Source: CAVPCY01 sp963770765
GTDB taxonomy: Bacteria > Actinomycetota > Coriobacteriia > Anaerosomatales > PHET01
Length of the DNA: 64,000 nt
Direction of reading: 5' to 3'
Assembly (NCBI GenBank): GCA_963770765.1
Contig: CAVYQS010000012.1
Span: 1-64,000 of the forward strand
Below the pieces are notes generated by a model that was not told where the DNA came from, ran no database searches, and saw only the letters and a program-made list of their open reading frames with translations. The position numbers and the translations under genes are program-made. Below are positions 1 to 7,099 of the stretch, one piece after another (position 1 is the first letter of the stretch; every line of letters starts with the position of its first letter).

Positions 1-11
1 TGAACCTGAAG

Positions 12-52
12 GTGAAGGGCCGCGTTTCCTGAATGGGATTCCGGCCCTTCAC
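12..52 (-). terminator. Stem-loop downstream of the serine hydrolase gene
   Basis: Perfect 11-bp inverted repeat GTGAAGGGCCG (12-22) and CGGCCCTTCAC (42-52) with a 19-nt loop. It lies about 90 nt beyond the stop codon of the minus-strand serine hydrolase and is a likely transcription terminator. There is no clear U tract, so this is a structural inference. Confidence 0.4.
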
Positions 53-140
53 TCATCTTCGGGAGTTTGACGGCAACGCAAATCACGGTGGCGGTCCTCG
101 CGGTGATTGCTAGTCTGACGTGCATCGTGGGGATTCCGCC

Positions 141-1679
141 TTACTCGTCGTTTGAGCTGGCGTCCCGATCTCTCGCGGACACAGACCGATCTCGTCGCTG
201 GGGCTTAGCTGGAGACTGATTGCCGGTGTAGGCCACCCCAAGCCTGAAGACTACCCACAGCACACCGGTCACAGCGGCAGCGAGCAGACCCAAGAGATAG
301 TCCGGCGCGAACATGCTTAGTGTGCCGAGCGGCGTGCCAAGTAGGCTCGGCACCAGCCCGACAAGGACCCACGCCGCGACGAGTGTGGTGAGCAGCGGGA
401 ACCAGAGGCTGAACAGTCCGGCAAGACCCGACGTGGACTTGGCGCGAACCTTGGCGCGGCGAAGCCACGCCCAGATCATGCTAAGTAGGTAGATGATCGG
501 CCCAACAACCAAACCGATGAACAGGGCCTTTCGGGACCATCCGAACCTGTCGACGTCATAGTTGAGGCCAAGCGCCCTATCGGAGATGCCAGTGCGGAGG
601 TGCCCTGTTTCTCCGAAGCCCATTCCGCTGCCGCCGTTGACGAGTACGACAGCCGCCTTCTTCTCGGAGGGGATCATCGTCGCGAGCGCTTCGACGCCGG
701 GGCTGATCCCGTCATGCCAAACAGCCCCGGTGTCGGAATCCACAAACCAGCCAAAGCCGTATGACGGCGACACTTTGGTAGCCGGGCGCATCATCAGCGC
801 CTTGCCTTCGGCGCTCAGCACATCGTCCTCGCCGTTCATCATCATTCGCAGATAGCGCGCCATATCGTTGGCGCTTGCAATGATTCCGCCTGCCGGAGCC
901 GTTGCGCGGTCGGTCGTGTTGTCGCGAAACGGCAGTCTGGTGCCGAACCACGGTCGGTGCCCGGTCGCCATGAACTCGTGGATCTCGCCGTCAGCGACGA
1001 AGCTGTGGTTCATTCCGACGGGCTCCAAGATGTTCGTTGCCACATAGGCCTGGTATTCCTGCCCACTCACGACTTCGATCAGGCGACCAAGAATGTAGTA
1101 GTTCGCATTCGAGTAGTCCCACTTCTGGTCGGGTTCGTAGGCTGGAGTCACCTCTGCCAGCTGGTCGACCGTGCGCTCAAGCTCGTCCTTCTGACCTGTG
1201 GCGTCCGGACGCGAGGCGTTCCCTTGCAGAGTGGAGAAGCCGCTCGTGTGACTGAGCAATTGCCGGATCGTGATCGCGCCGGCGGGCTGACCAGAGAAGA
1301 CGTCAAGGTAGTGCGAGATCTCGGTGTCCAGACCGACCTTGCCCGCCTCTACCAGTTGCATCACCGCCAGCGCCGTGAAGCTCTTGGAGATCGAACCGGT
1401 CACGAAAGGCGTGTCCGGAGTGACTTCCGTATCGCCTCCGATCCTGAGGACGCCGCGCGCACCCGCCTGCGTGATCTCGCCGTCAGCCACGACGGCGTAT
1501 GCCAGACCGGGCACTCCGGAAGCAGGCATCTCGCTATCAATGAAGTCCTCGATCGATTCGGACGGCATGTTTGCCGGCGCCGCGACGGCCGGTCCCCCTG
1601 CAACGGCAAGTCCCAATACGGCCGCAAGTCCCAACGCAGCGGCAACTTCCAATGCAGGCAAGACGAAGACGTGGTTCAT
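141..1679 (-). CDS. Membrane-anchored serine hydrolase (beta-lactamase/class C PBP family)
   Basis: Predicted exported serine hydrolase of the beta-lactamase/D-Ala-D-Ala carboxypeptidase (class C, Pfam Beta-lactamase) superfamily, 512 residues. The nucleophile motif SxxK appears as SISK (TGSISKSFTALAVMQL) and the second motif YxN as YSN (WDYSNANYYILGRLIE). An N-terminal hydrophobic signal segment ends near AVAAP. The C-terminal part has about three hydrophobic spans (KALFIGLVVGPIIYLL and onward), so the enzyme domain should face outward, tethered by a membrane tail. I chose the ATG at 1679 because GAGAGG lies 7 nt upstream; an upstream in-frame ATG at 1745 has no such site. It is one of only two genes left of the dif site that run against the main direction. 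The substrate is unknown: peptidoglycan peptide, beta-lactam or ester are all possible. Confidence 0.85.
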   Translation of the reverse strand: MNHVFVLPALEVAAALGLAAVLGLAVAGGPAVAAPANMPSESIEDFIDSEMPASGVPGLAYAVVADGEITQAGARGVLRIGGDTEVTPDTPFVTGSISKSFTALAVMQLVEAGKVGLDTEISHYLDVFSGQPAGAITIRQLLSHTSGFSTLQGNASRPDATGQKDELERTVDQLAEVTPAYEPDQKWDYSNANYYILGRLIEVVSGQEYQAYVATNILEPVGMNHSFVADGEIHEFMATGHRPWFGTRLPFRDNTTDRATAPAGGIIASANDMARYLRMMMNGEDDVLSAEGKALMMRPATKVSPSYGFGWFVDSDTGAVWHDGISPGVEALATMIPSEKKAAVVLVNGGSGMGFGETGHLRTGISDRALGLNYDVDRFGWSRKALFIGLVVGPIIYLLSMIWAWLRRAKVRAKSTSGLAGLFSLWFPLLTTLVAAWVLVGLVPSLLGTPLGTLSMFAPDYLLGLLAAAVTGVLWVVFRLGVAYTGNQSPAKPQRRDRSVSARDRDASSNDE

Positions 1680-2076
1680 ACCGTCGCCTCTCGATCGATT
1701 GCCTCGCTGCTCAGCAGGGGACGATCTGATGTGACACAACTTCATAGGCTCTATTCATTTCTTGGAACACGCTTCAGATATGCTCTTCCCGGGCTTCCAC
1801 CAGACAAACCTCCTCAGTGTCCGGGATCGTCTCGGACGAAGGTTACAAACGCGTCCACTGAGTCCGACCCTCGCACTGAACGCAGGGCACCCTTGGGTGC
1901 CCTGCTTGCGTTTGTCGGGAGTAGTGCACGGAGACCGGCGCCGCAGCACCGCTCGCATACCACTCGGGCGACCTCTGCGCGCGCCTGATCGGCAGTCGGC
2001 GCCGCGTTCGCGCCCGAGTGCCTGCCCGGGTAGTGCTAACCTCAAAAGATACAGCGGGCACGCGACTCGGGGGTCC
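1680..2076. other. Divergent intergenic region
   Basis: About 400 bp between the divergent serine hydrolase and ClC genes. It holds a stem-loop (GTCCGGGA 1819-1826, TCTCGGAC 1830-1837, one G-T pair), copy 1 of the intergenic repeat module (1845-1915) and the unassigned promoters of both genes. Open frames across it are non-conserved read-through of the repeat and I do not call them genes. Confidence 0.6.
1845..1915 (+). repeat. Intergenic core+hairpin module, copy 1
   Basis: 25-nt core at 1845-1869 (starts ACAAACGCGTCCACTG, ends AGTCCGACC). It is followed by a perfect 11-bp hairpin, GCAGGGCACCC (1882-1892) with GGGTGCCCTGC (1895-1905), then TTGCGTTTGT. The same core with a different hairpin recurs at 3831, 6412 and 9311. 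Here it is about 165 bp upstream of the ClC start and not downstream of any plus-strand gene. Confidence 0.8.
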
Positions 2077-3798
2077 TTGTTGAAGCGATCGACCGGTTCT
2101 CGATTGACCGAATACCTGGTGGTGGCCCGTCGCGGCACCGTCAACCTGTGGGGGCAGCTTCGCCGGCAGCTCCTTCCGGCAGCCGCGGTAGGCGTGCTGG
2201 TGGGTCTGGGAGTCACCGTGATCGACACCGTGACGTACACCCTCGTGTGGGGGAACGTGAGCCGCATGCTCACTCCCGTGACAATCGTGCTCTTCCCGAC
2301 GTTGGGCCTTCTCGCTTCGGGTCTCCTGCTCGCGAAGGCATCAGAGAGGCCCGATATCCAAGGTACCGAGGAGTACATCGATGCCTATCACGAACATCAC
2401 GGCGTCTACCGGTATCGCTCCGTCCCCGGCAAGGTCGTCGCCGCCATGGTTGCGGTGGGGATGGGCGGCAGCGCAGGTATGGAGGCTCCGAGTATCCACT
2501 TTGGTAGTGCTGTCGGCTCATTCGTGATGAGGAAACTCCGGCGCCTCGGCTATACCGAGGACGACGTCAAGCGTATGGCGGTTGCGGGAGCAGCGGCTGG
2601 AGTGGCCGCGATCTTCAAGGCGCCGCTCACGGGCGTTGTCTTCGCACTTGAGGTGCCGTACATGGATGACATGGCGCACGACGCGCTCATTCCCGCGCTC
2701 GTCGGCTCTGTCACGTCGTACATCGTGCTTGTCCAGTTCCTAGGCACAGCGCCGCTCTTCCGGGTGACCGAGCTCTACACGCCGACCGGCGCCGATCTGG
2801 GATACGCGCTGCTACTTGGAGTCATGGTCGGATTCGTCGCACTGATGTTCGTCCGTTCTCTGCACGCGGTTGAGCGGCTGGCGGGCCGTGTCGCGCTTCC
2901 CCTCTGGGCGCGAACGGGGCTCGGCGGTCTGATATGCGGGTTACTGGCGCTCGCAGGGCTTGGGCTCTTCGGTAGTCCCGCCGTGCTCGGCACAGGCTAC
3001 GAAGCCATCGGGCGTTTCGTCTCCGGAGCCGCGGGGCCCGCCGAGTCCTTCGAGTTCCTGTTGCTGAAGGTGGGCGCGACCGTCGCGACCCTTGGAAGCG
3101 GCGCGGCGGGCGGACTCTTCATCCCGATGATCGGGATGGGCGCTGCGGCAGGGTCCGCGCTGCGCGGCCTAGTGCCTTCGGCGAGCGGGCCGCTGTTTCC
3201 GATCATCGGCATGGCAGCTTTTCTGGCCGCAGGCTACAACACGCCGATCGCTGCCGCCGTCTTCGTCGCGGAGTCGACCGGTGGCGCAGGCTACCTGATT
3301 CCTGCGCTCGTCGCGTCGGTCGCCGCCTACACGATTGCAGGTCGCGTATCCGTCTCGAAACGGCAGCGGTGGCGCCGTGAGGACTACGTAGATCGGCTCA
3401 TGGGGCTCGCCATACCGGATATCATGACCAAGACAGTGATGACTGTGCCGCAGGACACGTCTGTGCAGCGCTTCCTCGAGGAGTACGTCCTGAAGCATCG
3501 CCGCAAAGGATTCCCGGTCACCGATGCGGATCGGCTCGTCGGATTCGTCAGCCTGTCGGACGTGCGTAACGTCCCCGCGGACGAGCGTGGGCGAACGCCG
3601 GTATCTATGATCATGGCGACACCGGCCGTATTCACTGTGGCGGACAGGCCGGTGGGGGATGTGGCTGCTCTCATGGCAGAACACGATTTCGATCGCATCC
3701 CCGTCGTTTCGGCGCACGATCCGACACGCATTGTCGGGATCATCTCGTCGACCGACATCCTCGCTATGGATAGGGTCTGCTCCCGCGAATTGGGCTAG
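2077..3798 (+). CDS. ClC-family chloride channel/antiporter with CBS domain pair
   Basis: Polytopic ClC-type anion channel or H+/Cl- exchanger, about 573 residues, with two C-terminal CBS domains. The filter region GGSAGMEAPSIHFG keeps the gating glutamate (M-E-A-P in place of the usual G-E-G-P). A later GAAGGLFIPM loop matches the GxFxP filter element. The tail reads as two CBS repeats (IPDIMTKTVMTVPQDTS... and PVSMIMATPAVFTVADRP...), which usually bind adenine nucleotides. The start is uncertain: TTG at 2077 (or 2080) follows GGGGG by a few bases, while GTG at 2119/2122 lacks a site. The frame stays open upstream into the repeat module, but that part is not protein-like. The gene stands alone between repeat copies 1 and 2. 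Confidence 0.85.
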   Translation: MLKRSTGSRLTEYLVVARRGTVNLWGQLRRQLLPAAAVGVLVGLGVTVIDTVTYTLVWGNVSRMLTPVTIVLFPTLGLLASGLLLAKASERPDIQGTEEYIDAYHEHHGVYRYRSVPGKVVAAMVAVGMGGSAGMEAPSIHFGSAVGSFVMRKLRRLGYTEDDVKRMAVAGAAAGVAAIFKAPLTGVVFALEVPYMDDMAHDALIPALVGSVTSYIVLVQFLGTAPLFRVTELYTPTGADLGYALLLGVMVGFVALMFVRSLHAVERLAGRVALPLWARTGLGGLICGLLALAGLGLFGSPAVLGTGYEAIGRFVSGAAGPAESFEFLLLKVGATVATLGSGAAGGLFIPMIGMGAAAGSALRGLVPSASGPLFPIIGMAAFLAAGYNTPIAAAVFVAESTGGAGYLIPALVASVAAYTIAGRVSVSKRQRWRREDYVDRLMGLAIPDIMTKTVMTVPQDTSVQRFLEEYVLKHRRKGFPVTDADRLVGFVSLSDVRNVPADERGRTPVSMIMATPAVFTVADRPVGDVAALMAEHDFDRIPVVSAHDPTRIVGIISSTDILAMDRVCSRELG

Positions 3799-3830
3799 TC
3801 GCCTTTCGGCGAAGGCAATGGGCCGCGGTC

Positions 3831-3898
3831 ACAAACGCGTCCACTAAGTCCGACCAGCGAATGACACGAGGCACCCTTCGGGGTGTCTCGTTTCGTTC
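3831..3898 (+). repeat. Intergenic core+hairpin module, copy 2
   Basis: Core at 3831-3855 (ACAAACGCGTCCACTAAG...CCGACC) matches copy 1 except for one base. Hairpin ACGAGGCACCC (3866-3876), TTCG loop, GGGTGTCTCGT (3881-3891) with one G-T wobble, then TTCGTTC. A small stem TCGCC-TTTC-GGCGA (3799-3812) follows the ClC stop codon. It lies about 170 bp upstream of the leader ORF and synthetase. Confidence 0.8.
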
Positions 3899-4066
3899 AC
3901 CGTGAGTGCCCCATCTACCGGCGCCCGCTCGCTCCCGCATCTGCGGTCAGAGAGCCGTCCATCGGGGCCGGCAGTTGAGTGGGGCAATCGACTCCGTATA
4001 CTGCGAGGAGCGGCGCTCCAAGCCAGGGCGTCGTCTCAGCGCCTCCGAGACAGGGGAGTGCAGTTC

Positions 4067-4123
4067 ATGGATCGATTGCGCAAGAGCGAACGAGCACGCG
4101 CCCGGGTGAGCACGGCATGGTGA
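4067..4123 (+). CDS. Leader peptide (uORF), 18 residues, overlapping the synthetase start
   Basis: Short ORF MDRLRKSERARARVSTAW with a strong Shine-Dalgarno (AGGGGAG, about 8-9 nt upstream of ATG 4067). The synthetase ATG at 4117 sits inside its last codons and its TGA stop is 4121-4123, so ribosomes finishing the leader are placed on the downstream start. The synthetase itself has only a weak site. Six of 18 residues are arginine or lysine. I infer translational coupling, possibly arginine-sensitive. Nothing shows that the peptide has a function of its own. Confidence 0.5.
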   Translation: MDRLRKSERARARVSTAW

Positions 4124-6306
4124 CAGAATCCGCAGGCGCCCACAGCAAGGCGGCCGCAGTGGTGGCCGCGGCCGTTGCGCAGGGTCTCGGCGCGCTGGAC
4201 GAGTGGCACGCGAAGGTCCTGCTCGCCTGCTACGGGATCCCCATCCCCGAGGGTGGCCTCGCCCGCACCGAGGACGAGGCGGCGGCGATTGCCCAGCGGC
4301 TCGACGGTCCGGTGGTCGTCAAGGCGATCGGGCCGCACATCAGCCACAAGACAGAGCACGGGCTGGTCGCTCTGAACCTGAGCGGCGAGGAGGCCGTTCG
4401 CGCCGCAGCTCGTTCCATGCTCGCGCTCAACGAGGGTCAGGACACCGCGCTCCTCGTTGAGCGTATGGTCCGAGGATCACGCGAGTTCATGGTCGGCATG
4501 AAACGCGATCCTTCCTACGGCCCCGTCGTCGTCTTTGGTATCGGAGGAATCTTCGCCGAGGCCCACAGGGACATCGCGCTCAGCGTGACGCCTTTGGAGG
4601 ACCGGGACGTCGAGAGCATGCTCGATGGGATCAGGGCGAGCGCACTGCTCGGCAGCTTCCGTGGGATGCCGCCGGTGGATCGTGCGTCACTGGCCCAAGC
4701 GATTCGTGCGCTTGCCCGCATCGCCGAGGACTATCCCGACATCACCGAGATCGACGTCAACCCCCTCATCATCGAAGGAGCCACGCCGGTGGCTGCCGAC
4801 GCGCTCGTGATACTCAGTCCAGCTGCGGGGCCGGACGCGTCGGCCTCCATCTCACGAAACACCACTGCCCGGGATCTGACCCCCCTGCTAGCGCCGCGTG
4901 CCGTCACAGTCGTCGGCGGCTCGAACGACCCCCGCAAGTGGGGCGGGTCCCTCATGCGGAATCTCATCGACGGCGGCTTCGCCGGTCCCATCTACCCCGT
5001 GAACGGTCGGGGCGGCACCGTGTGCGACCTTCCGGCCTTCGGCAGCGTCGCCGAGCTGCCTGAAGCCCCGGACTTGGCGCTGGTTGCGGTGGGGGCCGCC
5101 CAGGTGAACGGCGTCATCGAGCAGTGCGGTGAGCGCGGGGTTCCGGTTGCACTCGTGGTTGCTGCGGGCTTCTCCGAGGCAGGGGAGGCAGGGGCGCTCG
5201 CAGAGGCGGAGCTGGTCAGGACGGCCAACGCCTCAGGCGTCACGCTCATCGGTCCCAACTGCATGGGCCTTCTCGCCACGCACAGCCGGCTCCACGCCGT
5301 CGGCTTCTTGGAGTTGCATCCGCAACCCGGGGGCTTGAGCATCATCTCGCAGTCCGGCAACATCGGCGTCCAGCTTGTCACCAGGGCCGAGCGTCGCGGC
5401 ATCGGCATCGATAAGTACGTGACAGTCGGCAACCAGGCCACGACGAGCGCGCTCGACGTGCTGGATGCGCTGGCAGACGACCCACAGACCGCCGCCGTCC
5501 TCCTCTATCTGGAGGAGGTCGGCGACGGCCGCCGCTTCATCGACGTCTTGCGCCGCATCACGCCCAAGAAGCCCGTGGTGGTCTTGCCCGGAGGCATGAC
5601 GGACTATGGGCGCCGCGCAGCCGCGTCGCACACCGGCGCCATGGCGGGGTCTACTGATGTCTTTCTGGCCGCGACGCGTCAGACGGGCTGTCTCGTGCGA
5701 ACGGGCCCTGACGAGAGCATTGACATGGCACTCTGTCTTTCCGCGCTCCCGCTGCCGAAGGGCCGCCGCGTGGCCGTCATGACGCTCGGCGGAGGCTGGG
5801 GTGTGCTGGCGGCGGATGAGCTGGCCCGCAACGACCTCGAGTTGGCCGAGCTCGAGCCCGACGTCCTGGCCGGGCTGGACGCGCTCCTGCCCGGTTACTG
5901 GTGCCGAAGCAACCCCGTCGACCTCGTGGCGGCTGTCGGCCCGGACCTCGCAGTCAGTGCGCTCACGATTCTCGCCGAGAGTGAGGCCGTGGATGCCGTC
6001 GTGGTACTCGGCATCCTCCGCAGCCCGTCCACGGGCTGGATGTCGGACGATCCGGTGGCGGCCGGCGTGCCAGGCGGGTCGGGCCGTGGCAACTTCAACG
6101 CCGCCGAGGTCGCGTTTCTCGAACGCGTGACCGAGCTCATGGCGAGCACGGGCAAGCCGATCATCAACGTCCCACTCCGTCCGCTCGAAGCCGCGATGTT
6201 CCCCGGCGGCGCACGACACGATCCGGTCATCCTCTACTCACCGGTCGCCGCGGTGCGCGCCCTTGCGGCTATGGCCTGGTACGGGGAGTACGTCGCCGCA
6301 CAGTAG
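4117..6306 (+). CDS. ADP-forming acyl/acetyl-CoA synthetase (NDP-forming), beta-alpha fusion
   Basis: Single-chain acyl-CoA synthetase (NDP-forming), 729 residues; this family interconverts acyl-CoA + ADP + Pi with acid + CoA + ATP and is used by fermenters for substrate-level phosphorylation. Residues about 15-235 form an ATP-grasp half (KAIGPHISHKTEHG; YGPVVVFGIGGIFAEA). From about 245 there is a CoA-binding Rossmann part (AVTVVGGSNDPRKWGG), then succinyl-CoA-ligase-like domains. His505 in ASHTGAMAG is the expected phosphohistidine. The beta-like half precedes the alpha-like half, the reverse of many ADP-forming acetate-CoA ligases. ATG 4117 overlaps the leader ORF. The acyl specificity cannot be read from sequence; the paaK and ior genes in the window make aryl- or branched-acyl-CoA plausible. 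Confidence 0.88.
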   Translation: MVTESAGAHSKAAAVVAAAVAQGLGALDEWHAKVLLACYGIPIPEGGLARTEDEAAAIAQRLDGPVVVKAIGPHISHKTEHGLVALNLSGEEAVRAAARSMLALNEGQDTALLVERMVRGSREFMVGMKRDPSYGPVVVFGIGGIFAEAHRDIALSVTPLEDRDVESMLDGIRASALLGSFRGMPPVDRASLAQAIRALARIAEDYPDITEIDVNPLIIEGATPVAADALVILSPAAGPDASASISRNTTARDLTPLLAPRAVTVVGGSNDPRKWGGSLMRNLIDGGFAGPIYPVNGRGGTVCDLPAFGSVAELPEAPDLALVAVGAAQVNGVIEQCGERGVPVALVVAAGFSEAGEAGALAEAELVRTANASGVTLIGPNCMGLLATHSRLHAVGFLELHPQPGGLSIISQSGNIGVQLVTRAERRGIGIDKYVTVGNQATTSALDVLDALADDPQTAAVLLYLEEVGDGRRFIDVLRRITPKKPVVVLPGGMTDYGRRAAASHTGAMAGSTDVFLAATRQTGCLVRTGPDESIDMALCLSALPLPKGRRVAVMTLGGGWGVLAADELARNDLELAELEPDVLAGLDALLPGYWCRSNPVDLVAAVGPDLAVSALTILAESEAVDAVVVLGILRSPSTGWMSDDPVAAGVPGGSGRGNFNAAEVAFLERVTELMASTGKPIINVPLRPLEAAMFPGGARHDPVILYSPVAAVRALAAMAWYGEYVAAQ

Positions 6307-6411
6307 CGAACCGCACGGTAGTCCCGATCATGCGTCTGGGCTGCCGAGTTCTCGGACCCGAGGTCCGCTGGGTCAGAGCTCGGCGGTTTCCGGGCGGCGT
6401 ATGCAGCGGCT

Positions 6412-6480
6412 ACAAGCGCGTTGACCAAGTCCGACCATGTTCGTGACACGAGGCACCAATCGGGGCGCGTCGTGTCGTTT
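6412..6480 (+). repeat. Intergenic core+hairpin module, copy 3 (most diverged)
   Basis: Core at 6412-6436 (ACAAGCGCGTTGACCAAG...CCGACC) with about five changes from copy 1. The hairpin has a 7-bp outer stem GACACGA (6445-6451)/TCGTGTC (6470-6476) and an imperfect upper stem. It lies in the gap between the synthetase and perR, about 106 bp before perR. Confidence 0.7.
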
Positions 6481-6544
6481 ACGTGTGGTCTCGGTGCAGC
6501 CGCGGATAGCCTCCGTTAGGCCTGCCGCCGTTGGGGAATGTCAA

Positions 6545-6553
6545 GAACAGTTC
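6545..6553. promoter_or_regulatory. Possible operator upstream of perR-katG
   Basis: Short perfect palindrome GAAC-A-GTTC 34 bp upstream of the perR start. It could be an autoregulatory site. It does not resemble the AT-rich Bacillus PerR box, and a palindrome this short can occur by chance. Confidence 0.2.
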
Positions 6554-6586
6554 CTAAGTAGGACGAATGGTTACGGGGGTTGACGC

Positions 6587-7099
6587 ATGCCGCCTTCTGC
6601 GCAGGAGGACCGCGAGCGAGTCGAGCGGCTCAGCAGTGTGCTTCGCTCGAATGGGTTCCGGCTCACTCACCAGCGCCTCGAAGTGGTGCGCGAGATCGCA
6701 TCGACCGATTCCCACCCAGACGTCGACCGCGTCTTCCGAGGGGTTCGTGAGCGAGTGCCCACCATCTCGCTCGACACGGTGTACCGGACGCTCGGAACGC
6801 TGGCTGATCTTGGGCTGGTCAACCGGGTTTCGGGTCCGGCCTTGGTTGCACGTTACGACGCGAATACAAGCAAGCATCACCACTTCATCTGCGCCCGTTG
6901 TGGGCTTATCGGCGATGTTGAGAGCAGCGAGCTGGACGGCCTGAGCGTTCCAGCCTCCGCTGCGGAGCTTGGAGATGTGGACAGTGTCGAAGTGCGCTTC
7001 AGCGGCGTCTGCCACGAATGCGCGGAAAGGGATCACGCCCGAGGCAACCGGCCAGCGAACGACAGTAGCGGCATCAGCAGAGGGAGGCACCATGAGTGA
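6587..7099 (+). CDS. perR: Fur-family peroxide/metal-responsive repressor (PerR-like)
   Basis: 170-residue Fur-superfamily regulator. The N-terminal winged helix is recognisable (RLTHQRLEVVREIA...TISLDTVYRTLGTLADLGLV). Next come the histidine-rich metal region (SKHHHFICARCG) and two CxxC pairs (CARC, CHEC), the structural zinc site of this family. The gene overlaps the start of katG by 8 nt, so the two are co-transcribed and probably coupled; a peroxide-sensing repressor paired with catalase-peroxidase is the common PerR/FurA-katG arrangement. The name PerR rather than FurA/Zur is inferred from katG. The tail after the second CxxC is long and polar. Confidence 0.85.
   Translation: MPPSAQEDRERVERLSSVLRSNGFRLTHQRLEVVREIASTDSHPDVDRVFRGVRERVPTISLDTVYRTLGTLADLGLVNRVSGPALVARYDANTSKHHHFICARCGLIGDVESSELDGLSVPASAAELGDVDSVEVRFSGVCHECAERDHARGNRPANDSSGISRGRHHE

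Noticed and set aside
957..1988. 343-residue plus-strand open frame opposite the serine hydrolase
   Set aside because: It is antisense to a gene with clear SxxK and YxN motifs, has Arg/Asp-rich non-conserved composition, and runs through repeat copy 1.
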